A stretch of DNA of 64,000 nucleotides from Coffea arabica (GCF_036785885.1 NC_092326.1:39208287-39272286); one strand, 5' to 3'. Positions 35,400 through 52,732 are shown, counted from the stretch's first letter. Numbers and translations: made by a program. The notes: generated from the letters alone by a model not told the origin.

Positions 35400-37357
35400 C
35401 ATCTAACTCCCACCGGCAAAGAGAGCTGCAATCAGATCCAGCGTGCAATCAGATCCGACAAACAACCAGTTTAGCTGTGATTTGAATTTCTAGCCCGCAT
35501 TCGTCTAGCCGCGGTTACAATTTCCAACACTCCAGTGGAAGTTGGTTCGAGAACATCCCTCTTTCTCCATATCTACAGCGGCAGGTATGTTCCCTCGATT
35601 TACCATCAGTTGCAATTTAAATTCCTCCTCCTGCGTTGATCTCTCTTTCTAGTTCTCCACAGATTTATCAGCTGATTGTCTTCCATTCACACCTAATTTT
35701 GTGTTGGGTGTGTGTGAAGAGTAGAGATTTTTTTAGCTAGATTAATTTTTTCAGTTTTAATTGAACACGAATATGAATGGAATTGTGGAATAAAGCTGCT
35801 TTAGCGTTCCAAATTGGGAGGGAATGAGCATTAAAACAGTTTTTCTAATTGTGGATTGCTATCGGAATTTATATAATAGTAGTAAAATGCATATAGGGAA
35901 TTTATTCCTTTTTGTGCCTTTTTTCTGATCATGGATGGACAAAATTAAATTGGGGAAAACAAAATTTGACCTGAATTTATTAGGAGGATAAGGATATTAG
36001 AAGTTAATTTTGCTTTGAACTATTTCACTTTGAAGTAGAATACAGATTATTGTTCTTCATCGCCCCTAAAAACAAAAAGAAATGTAGTAAAATTTATTCT
36101 TGAACGTAAATTAATGTTGGACATGAATTGTTTAATAAAGTTTTACTTGTATAGAATTTGGAAAAATTTCCCGCACTATATTTTTGTTTCTTGGTAATAG
36201 TAATGATTAATTGAGCAGAAATCATGAAGAAAAAATTGACGAATATATTGTTGTGTAGAAAAGGAACTATTTACCTCTCAATCTTTTAATAGAATCTTGA
36301 TAGCAAGTAGATCTTTTAATGGAAATTATTTAACCAAACGATTTAAGTGGTTCACAGCAAATTCACTAGATAATGAAAAATGATGGCTTGCTTAAATTGG
36401 AGATAGTAATGATGATGGTGATATGGCCAGTTTCACCAACATTAGTTTTGTAGTAGAAAGTAGAAACTATAAAGAAACTGCCATGGAAAAAGCCAGATTA
36501 TATATGTCATGTTGCTCATGTGGAAGGTTTTGATAAGGAAGTATGCCTTTTTGTTGGTGTCTTGTAGGGTGTAAAGGTAGTCTTTTCTTTATGAATGCAT
36601 CTCCCATCTAATATAATAATCACAGATATTTACATGGATAACCATCTCTGAGAAAGTGCTTACCACAGCCTGCACAGTTCATGAATATATACTTGCATTA
36701 ACTTTTTTGTCTGTTTTAAATCTCATTTGATGAGATCAGATACATGTCAAAGGGCAGAATTATTATCTTGTTCTTTGGAGTTAAAAACCTTTATTATTTG
36801 TGTCTAGTAATTTCCAGAATGGTCAGACGCAAGATTTATTTTGTTTCACACTGGAATTTGTGGCTAACATGCTGGGATTGTTTGGATGCAAACTCCCAGA
36901 TGCTGTTTGGATGCATATTTTTTCTGATGACTAAATAATTTTACTGTCCAACTGCTACCATTACTTGGTTATGAGGCTGTTCTCTCTTCGGTTATGATCG
37001 CTGAGAAGAGGAAGAAGCCTTCTTGCGATTGTATGTCCTTCTTCCATGTGTATCTGTATTAGAAAGGAATTTTCGCAGCATATTAATTAAATCTTACTAC
37101 TTATTGTTCGAATTTTGAAGGCTCACCTGTTAGCTGTTCATCCGATTGCTCCTCCCGTTCATCAACGGTCTCCAACAACTACATCGACTGCCTTTCCATC
37201 TGCGTTGAGGCAAGTGAATTCGTTGAGTTCCTTCTTGATCCGTTTTTGCTTTCTCTATTAATTGTCCATTTCTTTTTCCAAAGCACTTCAAACAATTTTT
37301 GTAATCTTCGTCCAGCGCTAATTGTTTTTTTCATCAAACTTAGCAAATGACTTCTAG
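35400..37357 (+). other. Upstream region of Harbinger ORF1
   Basis: A GC-richer block at 35400-35585 ends in GCGGCAG|GTATGT, resembling a leader exon and splice donor. A possible small coding exon ATGATCGCTGAGAAGAGG... (36994-37030) ends at a GTATGT donor. Neither can be joined confidently to the Myb/SANT segment. Confidence 0.25.
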
Positions 37358-37661
37358 GATTTAATGGACCGATGCAATGGCCAAAACTTTCCACACAGCC
37401 TATGTTAGCTTTAGGGAAAATAACTGGTTGGACAACAAGAAGTCGCTAGAGACAAACTACGACATATTGGCAGACCTTTTGGCGAGTAATGGCATAATGA
37501 CTGTCACTGGCCAGCAATTGCATACCAGATTCTATCACATCAAGAAGAAATGGGACTTGTTCTGTAATCTGCATGGGATATCATCAAAATCAGAGACCGG
37601 GATTGGGTGGAGTGAGGACAGCTACTACTTCACTGCTGATGATAAACATTGGGTCAACTAG
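37358..37661 (+). pseudogene. Harbinger ORF1, Myb/SANT-like N-terminal part
   Basis: The frame reads WTDAMAKTFHTAYVSF, then NYDILADLLASNG, GQQLHTRFYHIKKKWDLF and GIGWSEDSYYFTADDKHW. This is the plant Myb/SANT-like DNA-binding domain found in PIF/Harbinger ORF1 proteins and in L10-interacting MYB proteins, with its Trp anchors kept. It ends in an in-frame TAG at 37659. In intact proteins the C-terminal region follows; here that part is about 3 kb away, beyond a tandem duplication and a solo LTR. It could alternatively be a host gene relic of the same family. Confidence 0.75.
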
Positions 37662-37795
37662 GTACAGGTATGGACTTGTCGCTGCCCTCACTTCTGTTAA
37701 TTGATTTTCGGCAGCCACAGTTTGGATTTCTGCTATCTCTGAAGTGCCTTTTAATACTGCATTTTATATATGCCTTTTAAAACTTCTTAACTTTT

Positions 37796-38030
37796 ATTGT
37801 TCCCTTTTTTCCTTTTCATTGTCCTCATTGAGTGCAGTAGCTTGTGTGGGATGCTTACATTTAAACTTGTATCTGCCCCATGATCCCACTAGAAAATTCA
37901 GTATTGTTCCCTTTTTTCCTTTTCATTGTCCTCATTGAGTGCAGTAGCTTGTGTGGGATGCTTACATTTAAACTTATATCTGCCTCATGATAAAGCTAGC
38001 TTGCACTTGTCCTACTAGAAAATTCAGCAC
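37796..38030 (+). repeat. Tandem duplication, 107 bp period
   Basis: The unit beginning ATTGTTCCCTTTTTTCC at 37796 recurs at 37903 with almost no differences (for example Gcttgtatc/Acttatatc). It then diverges after a 21 bp insertion-like difference near 37992. It is recent, and lies in the gap between the two ORF1 pieces. Confidence 0.85.
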
Positions 38031-38159
38031 TGCCCTTTGTTTCTTGACCTGATTTTGGTGACCACTTTATAGTTCACGTTACATAGGGGTATGGGCCGCA
38101 ATGTCATTATGCCTCTAGGCTGTAAACTTTAGGAATCAATGCATGAAGTGGATGCAGTA

Positions 38160-39950
38160 TGACGGGTATTTTACATACGTACAAGTTAAAAAACCGAATT
38201 ACACCCGTTCACTGCAAGTATACAGATCAACTAGTAGTTTAGGGTATATATCGGGTCGATCCCACAGGGAAGAGTGAACAATTACCGGTATTATTAAAGC
38301 TTCTCTATTATTTAGACTATCAATGAATTATAACAAATTTAACCTACTAAAATTATACAAAATAACAAATAAAAGCTCCTTAGGTTGTGGTATCCCTAAC
38401 TACTCATGCAAGTGCTATATTTAGATCATTGAGTACTACATCTAAGCTAATTATGGTGTAATTTCCTTAAACATGTGAAACCTACTTTCGTAGTGAATCA
38501 ACTATACTCATAACTAATCCATACCTATTTTCATGGTTATGAAATTAGCTACAAGTTCATTTCTTCAATGAAATTACATGAAATGAATCACTAAAAACCA
38601 CATAAGTGCACCTCTACTTTCGTGAGTGTACTCCCTATGTTTAGCACTTCTTGAACTAGTGTTAAATCTCAATTTTCATTGCAGAAACAACACCTTAGAT
38701 AATCACAATTAATGGTACCAGATTAATCATGATTTAAGAAGCCAAAGTGCTAAATAACTTGCTCAAATCATAGCAATCAAATAACCAAATAATAAACACT
38801 AACAATCATAGAAAGTTCAACCAAACCCAAGGCTTAAACTTTAAAAATACATATTACACACGAAATCCAGAACTTGTATATTAACTAAACTTGGAATCAA
38901 ATACAAAAGATAAAGAGTTTGGAAGGAATACAACCCTTGTCACATGAGCTTTCTTCCTTGCCTTCTTCATCCTCCATCTTCATCCTAATCTAGATAATAA
39001 ACAAGAATGGTTGAACTATACTACTCTATACTAAGTTAAACTAATATTAGGAAGATGAAAGAGCTACATTTCTGCAGACTCCAAGTTTCTCCCGTATGTC
39101 TCTCTATCTCTTACTCTATCATCCCCCTCTTTTCATTTTGCAATGAATTTGGCTATTTAATGATGAAAGGTTGGTCAAGAAATGATGTTTTCAACTCCCT
39201 TTTACAGCTGGGAATGTTTCTCACATGTCTAGCATCCCATGTGAGTTGGTGGAGGTGAAATTGAGTTTTACGCGTATAAAGCAGCCTTTTCTGACCAGTG
39301 ATCCGAGCTGCTACAGTGCCTCGGATCCGTATGGATCCGAGCTCGGATCCACTAACCCAGAAACAGCCGAGGGTTCGGATGAATAGTGGATCCGAGTGTG
39401 GATCACTTGCTCTGTTTTTGGCCCAATTTCAACCGATCTTTTCTTGATGTTAGAGGCTGAACCAGCTCATGTGTAAAACATGAAAGTTGTAGCCTTTTGA
39501 GTTATCTTTCCAATGCATCAAGAATCACCTCATTTGGATCTGTGTAGGCTGAGATATGACTGAAATACCCTTGTCTACTTATTGCCCTGTTTCAGCTTCG
39601 ACCAACAGAAATTAGCTAATGTAATTCGGCTTTTTGATTTTTAAAACCTTCAAACTGGATTCGGATGTCTTCACCAAAGTTGTAGATCTATCTCTTATCT
39701 TCAAATGGGTTCAAGAATCATCCCAATCCGATCATTGTAACTCAAGTTATAGCCGAAATACGAAAATGTGTCAAAACTGTCAAAATACACAAAATCCAAG
39801 TAAAAAGTGATAAAAATCTCATTTAATCACTTAAAAGCATTTTTCACCAATTATAGCCAAAATGATTCATATTCTTCCAATAATATAACCAAAGTGACTA
39901 AAAATAATATAAAATGTCATACAATTATTACGTAAATTAGTCACTTATCA
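38160..39950 (-). mobile_element. Solo LTR (1.79 kb) with target duplication CAGTA
   Basis: The block begins TGACGGGTATTTTACATACG and ends GTCACTTATCA, giving TG...CA ends. Both sides carry the perfect 5 bp repeat CAGTA (38155-38159, 39951-39955). The segment GGGTCGATCCCACAGGGAA near its left side and the TGATAAGTGACTAATTTACG start on the minus strand are characteristic of long LTRs of plant Ty3/gypsy elements. No internal domains, primer site or second LTR occur nearby, so it is a solo LTR left by LTR-LTR recombination. Orientation is judged from similarity to such LTRs and is less certain than the boundaries. Confidence 0.88.
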
Positions 39951-40639
39951 CAGTAGTCCCTTTTGCATGCTATTTTATGCAAAATATTACTTGGATTCAA
40001 ATTGAGAACTATTTAGGATGCTTCAAGTGCAATTAACGTATTTAAAGTTTTGCAATATATTTCTTCTCCTTCTTATCACTCCAAACAAGAGGAAAAATCA
40101 GGTGTTGTGAAAGAATGCTGTAGCCAGGACACTTTTTGACTTTTGGTCCCAAAATAAATCTTCTTACTTTAGTATTGCATCTAGCTCCTGCCGAGCTTGG
40201 TTCCTTCTCCAATATTTGTCTAGATAACTGTTTATGATCTAGGGCCTTCTATATTTTCCAAATTCTAGCCAACCACTTTTTCTTTCGGTGAAAAATATTC
40301 ATAAGGAAATTTCTGTTCCAAGACTCATACTATTGAAATGCATCTCTACTGCTTCTAATATCTTCTATTTCAGTAGTTAAGTAGTAGTCAGAGCCTCTTT
40401 CCTTGGTGCTGACTTCAGATTTGCATTTCATTAGACTATTGCCTCGTACGCTGAATTCAAAAAAGAGAATTCATGCTACTGGTACGATCGGTTGACACCA
40501 ATATTGCTTGGAAGACATGCAACAGGCAGCCGTGCCTAGTCTACAAGCAAGGTAGTTCCATCGGAACCACCTAGCCGTGAAAGAGACAACACTTATGCTA
40601 AAAGTTGGAAGGGAAAAGGTAAAGCCTCTAACTCGAGGG

Positions 40640-41073
40640 CTCCTACTCCGGCGAACATACCAGTCTAAGGGGATGACGATGACGTGTACTATGTTTCCCC
40701 AGTTCTTGGGGCAGTTGGAGGAAAACAATCAGCCTCAAGCCTAGGAACCAACGGTGAACCGGAGGGGACTAGAGGGTCAAAATCGACACGGTCATCTACT
40801 GGTCTCGAGGACGCTATAAGCAAGATTGGAAATTACTTCGATTTCGTACTTGATAACAGACGGAGTAGGATGGAGTTCGAGTCCCTCTACAATGTAATGC
40901 AGTGCCAAGATGTGATCAACACAATGGAGATTCCGGACCTTTGGAGAATACATGCTAACTGTCATTATGCCAATAGTGACAGAGAGGGTGAAAGGATTAT
41001 TTTCCTTAGGGTTTTTGCAACAGACCACTACGGCTACATCCTTAAGTTGATGAAGGAGAAAGGCTTGGCTTAA
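40640..41073 (+). pseudogene. Harbinger ORF1, C-terminal part
   Basis: The frame encodes a polar linker (DDDVYYVSP, GGKQSASSLG, GTRGSKSTRSS), then GLEDAISKIGNYFDFVL and RSRMEFESLYNVMQCQDVIN. This is followed by the end motif ERIIFLRVFATDHYGYILKLM. This order (Asp-rich stretch, Ser/Lys-rich linker, then a helical AI..I..C repeat region) is that of the C-terminal half of Myb/SANT-like ORF1 proteins. It ends at a normal TAA (41071-41073). It has been separated from the DNA-binding part by the solo LTR. Confidence 0.65.
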
Positions 41074-43847
41074 GAACACGTTCTGTGGCATGCCAATTGT
41101 GGATTTTTTCTACTATTAAAGTACATTGTGGATGACTGTACTTCTAGAACGTGATTGACCATGGATTAGCTGTCTGTTTTTAATTCTTGTTAACAGGTTC
41201 CCACATCACAGGAGGTGGTTTCACAGATAATAATATACCACGAGTTTTTTCGAGAGGTCTTGGAGCCCAGATCCGTTTCACTTTGATCTACCAAAGGAAG
41301 GGGTTAAAGATGCTGTCGAGTGTACTTAATAAAGGGGATGTGACCATTTCTTATTCGAGTATTAAGAGCTAAGCAGCACAATAAATTTCCTTATGGACGA
41401 AATTAGGTGCCTTTATTTCTTTTTTTCAGCTCATCTCTGTTTATGACTTTTAGATCATGACAGTTTTTTAGCACTAATAATAAATGATTTAAAGAAAGTC
41501 TTTGATTGAACTTAATAGGTGTGTGGAGATTCCTCCACTAGTGTAAGGGAATGGCTTTGGTAGCTACTGCCAACTTGTAGCTAGGACTTGAAGCCGAAGG
41601 GACCAAAGTCACCAAACAACCAACCAGCCGTAGCTTTCTCATATCTATATCGATAATGGCAAACCATGGCATGAAGTGGTGGTCCGATGCACCAAACCTT
41701 ATAACTCTCTACCAGTTTGACTTCCTCAAGCGGAAATGGACCTCCTCAGTTTGTTGGGTTATGTAATAGGTTTTAACATTTATCAATGTTTTAAAAGTAT
41801 ATAATTTTGATATGTAAATACGAATTTGTTTTAAATTAATGTAAAAGTCGCGATGATATCAAAATTCTGTACTCGCGATGAAATTTTCTCTAGTAATCTT
41901 CTATTTAAACACACTCCTTATACCCACAGGGAGGCTGTTCAAGTGTAAAATGTAATGCTTGAGCATGACAATAATGGCATACTTCTTCAAGAACTACAAA
42001 ACGATGCTCAAATAATTAGTTCTATGGGGCCAGACTCCCTACCAAGCATGGTAGAGATAGGTTTTGTACGTTAGTGAGTTTTGCTTTTGCTGGCCAATAG
42101 AAGTCTGAAAAAGTAGAAATGCGATCAACTGTATGTTTCCACTTGCTATATTCAAGGACTTGTCATGTCTGCCGGTATGTACTAGCACCTACACAGCTAC
42201 AGAGGCCATAAATTGCGAAAATGCATGTGCTAATCTGCATCCTAAGGCCTGTAGACCAAATATATCGTACCACCATAAAGTGAAAATTGCGGTGGAAGTT
42301 CTTATGGTAGTACGATAACCCCAATGCATCCTAATGCAGATCAGCTATCCACCCCCATAAATATATCGTACTACCATAAGAACTTCACTCCAATTCTCTA
42401 CTCCACAAAGGAAGAACGAAAACCAGAGACAAAACACCAAGACGAATAGTCGGCCATTTCTCCTCCCAAAGTAGTGTTACAATTGATTATGTACGTGGTA
42501 CCTGTGTGGGCAAAGAGTGTGGCAAACCGTAAACTACGTGGTGTGCCAGTGGAAGCGAGGTAAGTAGTAGCGGTCTCTTTGTAATATTGCAATCTAAATT
42601 CAATTTCTCTGGTTATTTAGTTCTTATATGGAAACCATTTGTAATCTCATTTAATGCATTATACATGTATCGTATAAAAGTCATTCATATTTTCATGTTC
42701 AAAGTGATATTTCATTTTGAGGTATTACGAATTAAAGTGAAAGTTAGAAGTTAAAGTGATATTCATATTGAGATATTTCTTTTTGAGGTAGTACGATTCA
42801 AACTTTTAATTGGGTTGTCTTTTGCATGTTCAATCTAAAGTAGTAATAAATTCTAATAACTTTCACAGAAGAGAAAAGGAAAAAAAAGAACTCTCATCAT
42901 TTGCTCATTAAAGGATTGATTTATCTTTTCTGAATGGAATTTTTCCATTTGGCTATACGTTTGTACCCACTTGGTTGGAAAATGAAGAAGCATGATATAG
43001 CATTAGACTAGAAATCTTTTAAGAATTAACTAGAAGTAAAATTGAGAAGATGAACTGATGTCATCACGGGCTCCATATTGCTTACGTGCTGAAATGGAGT
43101 ACTATGTCATCCTGCTGAAATTTTAACAATCTGACTTGAAATAACTCATCCCCTGCCCCTCTCCCAACATAAATTTTATAAAATTCTCTAGTCTCTATTG
43201 TCCCGTGCACAATTTAATACAATTATAGAGTTGTTTTTAAAAAATTTTGGATGTACTTAAATTTAGTTAAGAGGTTATTTCGAGAACAAATTCTTCTTAA
43301 ATCAGTTTCTAAACTTAAGGAGAAAGAAAGAGCCTTCCGCGCATAGATTATTTGAGTAATTATATAGAACAATTACTGGCCCACTTTTTAAATTTGAATA
43401 TTATTTCAAATTTAATTGAAAGAATTTCACTTCAAATGTTAATCAGAATATGACCTTTTTGAAAGCTAATTAATAATCTTAGAAAAAGAAAAATTTTTCT
43501 TTGGTGAGGTTGGTAGGAAAGGATTGTCACAGTAATGAATTATCATCCTTGTGATATAAAAGTCATATTGCTAACGTATCTTTAATTCCATAAAGCTACT
43601 CTCGTTTTCATAATTGGTGTGAAAGGATGATGAAAACTCTGATGGGACATATGTGTACAATTTCATACTTTAAGTTAAAGACATTTTATGTCTAGTATAT
43701 ACATTTTATATATGTATACAAACACGTATATAAATAAATTTATGAAATTAGATATACACACATGAACACCGTTATGTAAAAATATATACAGATATATACT
43801 CAGTTATCATGGTTTGAAACAACCGCCGTGGTGCTAGGGGATGCAAT
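41074..43847. other. Interior of the Harbinger element, mostly featureless
   Basis: AT-rich, no supported gene. Contains a perfect inverted repeat at 42295-42386 listed separately. Small open frames near 41187 and 42133 have no recognised domain. Confidence 0.45.
42295..42386. repeat. Perfect 23 bp inverted repeat with 46 nt loop
   Basis: Arm 42295-42317 (GAAGTTCTTATGGTAGTACG...) is the exact reverse complement of arm 42364-42386. Pairing continues imperfectly outward for about 10 more bases (AAATTGCGGTG against GAATTGGAGT). A third, direct copy of TATCGTACCACCATAA lies at 42263-42278. A transcript would fold into a hairpin with a stem of about 35 bp. Confidence 0.85.
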
Positions 43848-45297
43848 TCGGACCGTATGAGGCAAGATAAGGAAGATGAGGTCTTACTTCTTATGAGTGT
43901 CTCGTTAATGTTAATGCATCCATCTCTTGCACACGTAACCAACAATCAACCACTTCCGCAACATGATGGCTCATTCACCGATAGACAGTGGGTGGAGCGA
44001 TTACTCTATGGTCATCATAGACGATCAATAGACAACATACGTATCACGGTTGATAATTTCTTGCAACTGTCTGATATCCTTGTCCAGAGATAGTACGTTT
44101 CACACAACTACCAACAGCGTGTGTCCATACAGGAGGCGCTAGCTATGACTTTAATGTTGGTGAGCCACAAGCATACGTACCGTGTGTTGGAGACTATTTT
44201 TTATCGATCCATCGAGACGATTAACTGAAATATAAAAAAGGTGCTCCGAGGCCTGTGTCTATTTGCAGCTGAAATAATACGACCGGGTGACCAGACTGCA
44301 GTTTATCCACGAATTGCAAACTCAACTAATTTTTATCCATGGTTCAAGATAATGTGTAAAGAGGAGTGTTTTTTGGCTCGATGTAGTAAGTTAATTCAAA
44401 ACAGATGATTATATGTTTTGCATGAATATTATTATGCCGTAGGAGCGATGGATGGCACCCACATCCATGCTTGTCCTCCGACAGGCGAGCACATGACATA
44501 TACAAACCGGCACAGGTTTCAATCATAGAATGTTCTGGCAGTGTGTGACCATGACATGCGCTTCATCTACGTATATGCTAGATGGGAGGGAAATGCACAT
44601 GATGCGTGAGTATTAGAGTCAGCATTAGCATATCCGTCGGATTTTTCACTGCCGCAACCTGGTAAATGATGGTCCCAATTTTTCAAGTCAATAAATGTCA
44701 TGCTTTAAATGCTAAACTCCTGCTTTTTATCACGTTTATTAATTGTACCAACTTTTTCAATTAGGCTAATACTACTTAGTTGATGCAGCATATAGGAATG
44801 TTCCTGGCTTCATGCCCCGGTATAAGAACGTGGGCTCCGAATCTCCGGCAAAGATCTTGTTCAATACTCGACATTCGCAGCTTCGCAGTGTCATTGTGCG
44901 CACATTCGGTATACTGAAGAAAAGATTCAAATTTTTAAAGGGTCCGGTGGATAATTTCTACATGAGTACTCAAATAACTATAGTCATTATTTGCTGTGCA
45001 TTGTACAACTTTTTAAGGATGCACCAACCGGAAGATGCTCATTTTCAACGGTTCGAATCAGAAGACGTGTACTTAAATGAAGAGCCAGAAGTAGACGGGC
45101 CAGTACCTCAGTCATTCGCATTGAACGTATCTCCTGCAGAGCTGGCGGAATGGAAGGCTAAACGAAACTACATAGCGACTCAAATGTGGGCGACGACGCC
45201 ATTAGGCGTTCAGCGAATTAACCGATTTGTAATTATCTGTAAAAGGACAATCCATGTTTGGAGTGTACTTAAAATGACTTTTTGTTCCAACTTCTAA
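43848..45297 (+). pseudogene. PIF/Harbinger transposase (DDE_4 type), inactive
   Basis: The N-terminal part has DRQWVERLLYGHHRRSIDNI and a helical region DNFLQLSDIL. A central part has GAMDGTHIHACPP (first Asp) and LAVCDHDMRFIYVYARWEG (second Asp). After a short intron-like gap (about 44662-44765) comes LVDAAYRNVPGFMPRY, FNTRHSQLRSVIVRTFGILK and CCALYNFLRMHQPEDAHF. The family pattern has E in the VIER motif; here the codon at 44896-44898 is GTG (Val). Several stops (for example 44091-44093, and after HRFQS near 44527) break the frame. Intact transposases of this family cut and paste DNA with an ORF1 partner. Confidence 0.88.
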
Positions 45298-45522
45298 ATT
45301 AATCTGTACGGTCTATGTATTAAGTATGCATTGGTTTAGCCTAAACTTACTACAAAGTCAAAATTTTCGAAATCAAAGTCAACTGATTGCATTCAATAAT
45401 GAGCACCTGTCCAAACGCTAATTTACACGATTTATTTACTATCCAAACGCCTTTTCAAATTTACGCAATCTTAAATAGTAAGGTAAAAATAATTCCAAAT
45501 AATCTACTGTCCAAACACTTCC

Positions 45523-46309
45523 TATGTCAGCTAGGAGCAGAGGGCATCATATCGCCGAGTTGCTGCTGTCTTTCAGATGGACTCCTAGTTTCTTAATGAG
45601 CAGTGAAATAAAAAATATTACTCATGGAAATAAATTCTTTTTTTTTTTTTATAATTCGCCTGTCAAAGTAGTTCATTACAACTGGAGTATATGCATACCG
45701 ATAAAACATCATACATTAGAAATGTGCAAGTTTACGAGTTGGCAAATTTTTGGTTATCTGCTAAAATATCAGTCAAAGAAGTCAGTAAGGGATGACAGAG
45801 ATTCATCATCCTCCTGATTCCTTGGCCCAAAGCCTCATCATTTCACGAGAGAACCAGCCAACATAATTAGAAACCTTTGCACCCTTTGATTTGTTGGGGA
45901 AATTATGTATGATCAAATGAACAAAGATTTCACAACACTGCGAGAATCAGGCAATCTTAACTTGCAAGTTATGAAAAGAGAGAGCCTGCTTCAATGTTCT
46001 TTCAGGCATTTGCTCACACCTAGAATATTGTGGTTATTCATGATTAACCACGATGTATATACATGTTAAGACAGTTCCAACTTACAATATCGCCTCCAGT
46101 AAACGAAGCCAATTTTTAACCCGTAAGATTTACAAATGCACCTTCCTCTTCCGACTTTCGATCAAGTAAACCACAGCCTGACAAGAAGCACAAGCCCATT
46201 ATTAGGCGCAATGCTTCAGACTCATATTGTAATGCGACAAACCTAGGCAAACACGAAACCCAGATCAGAACAGGGAACACCACGTCAAAATACTATCATC
46301 ACAAAATTG
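45523..46309. other. Downstream region of coproporphyrinogen oxidase gene
   Basis: Probably contains the 3' UTR of the minus-strand coproporphyrinogen oxidase gene. A 47-codon minus-strand open stretch ends TGA near 45815 but has no domain I can name. Confidence 0.35.
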
Positions 46310-51520
<5,211 letters not shown>

Positions 51521-51524
51521 TCAG

Positions 51525-51531
51525 TTATATA
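51525..51531 (-). promoter_or_regulatory. TATA box of coproporphyrinogen oxidase gene
   Basis: TATATAA on the minus strand (GCATATATAACTGAC), about 70 bp upstream of the ATG at 51454. This spacing would give a short leader of about 40 nt. Confidence 0.6.
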
Positions 51532-51868
51532 TGCAATGGCGAAGATGATAAGGAAAGGGGAAATCTGGGAAATCAGATGACGAGACGATTGGTGGATTTG
51601 TGATTTGTCAAATGTTCAGAAACGGAGGAGAGGACCCATTGGATAGGTTTTGACAGTTTCGGACTTCATATTGCCCACCCCATTGGATTGGTTTTGCTTT
51701 CATTGACCATCAACCACGCCTACAGACTAACTAATCGCTGGAAGTCATCGGATAGTAGTCCGTGGTTTTTTTTGGTGTCTGTGGACTGTGCGCGGCGGGA
51801 GAGTATGAGTAAGGCATTTTGTGCATAATGTAGTCAAGATTCAATCAATTTAACCACCATAGAGAAAA

Positions 51869-51887
51869 GGGGGGGGGGGGGGGGGGG
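51869..51887 (+). repeat. Poly-G tract
   Basis: 19 consecutive G in the promoter-distal part of the HEMF1/PPR intergenic region; a mononucleotide microsatellite. Confidence 0.9.
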
Positions 51888-52681
51888 AGGTTTAATTTTG
51901 ATTGGAAGATCGGAAGGATTATAAGTAAGAAGTCTTGGATTTAAATTTAAATTCTCTCATTTATTATAAAAAAATCATAAAGTTTTGAATTGTGTTTTTT
52001 ATTAGTACGTCGTGGAATAGGGTACTTGATCCATATTATTTGATTAAGTCAAAAAAAATCAGATATCCTTTTTTTTTCAAGTTGGGTTAAGATCATATGA
52101 TTAAAAACCCGTCAGGTACTCGCCTTGTTTTGCACGACAACTTACACATACAAGATATTATTTTTAGAGCTAACTAAGTGATTTTGTTGAGCAAATTATA
52201 TCCCAAATATGAGCATCTATAATTTGTTTCTAAGATTCATTGGTAATATCATGATCTTATTATTATTTTTTTTACAAAAAAAGTTTTATTCATGTAGAAT
52301 ATGTACAAAAAAAAGGATCATATTTATAACAATTTCATTAGTTTTGGATTCTTTTTTTGACCTTTTTGATGTATTCTCTTGGCATGTTCGTTTCTCAACA
52401 TAAGACCTTTTTTTTGGTCAAATCAATATTGAATTTTAGATTAACATGTAAATATAAAAATAAATTAATATAAATTATTTTAAAAAATTAAATGATAAGA
52501 GGGGCGAGATTAGTATCAACTAATCAAACTCTTTTTAGATGGGTATTTGATTTGTTGATATGCAGGACAGATAAGGGTCAAAAAATGATTGACCCGCGAG
52601 ATGTGAGTCGAGTTAGCCACATGCTCCACAGTATGGGTATTTGATCTGTGTCCAAAAACTTAGAAAATGTATATGCGTGTC

Positions 52682-52683
<2 letters not shown>

Positions 52684-52732
<49 letters not shown>
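52684..52732. repeat. (TA)n microsatellite
   Basis: About 24 uninterrupted TA units between the divergent HEMF1 and PPR genes. Likely length-polymorphic and able to extrude as a cruciform. Confidence 0.92.

Larger units (their letters stand above)
35107..45522 (+). mobile_element. Large decayed PIF/Harbinger transposon (boundaries tentative)
   Basis: This span holds both genes of a PIF/Harbinger element in the expected order: a Myb/SANT-like ORF1 (37.3-41.1 kb) and a DDE_4-type transposase (43.8-45.3 kb). Tentative ends are GGAATTGTTTGGAATGCAGA (35107-35126) and, reverse-complemented, GGAAGTGTTTGGACAGTAGA (45503-45522), matching at 16 of 20 positions and flanked by TAT on both sides (35104-35106, 45523-45525). 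The usual target is TWA, so the ends are not proven. A solo LTR at 38160-39950 interrupts it. All reading frames are damaged. Confidence 0.5.

Noticed and set aside
45815-45960. A 47-codon minus-strand open stretch ending in WFSREMMRLWAKESGG that looks protein-like
   Set aside because: Too short, follows a stop, no clean splice join to an upstream exon, and probably lies in the coproporphyrinogen oxidase 3' UTR.
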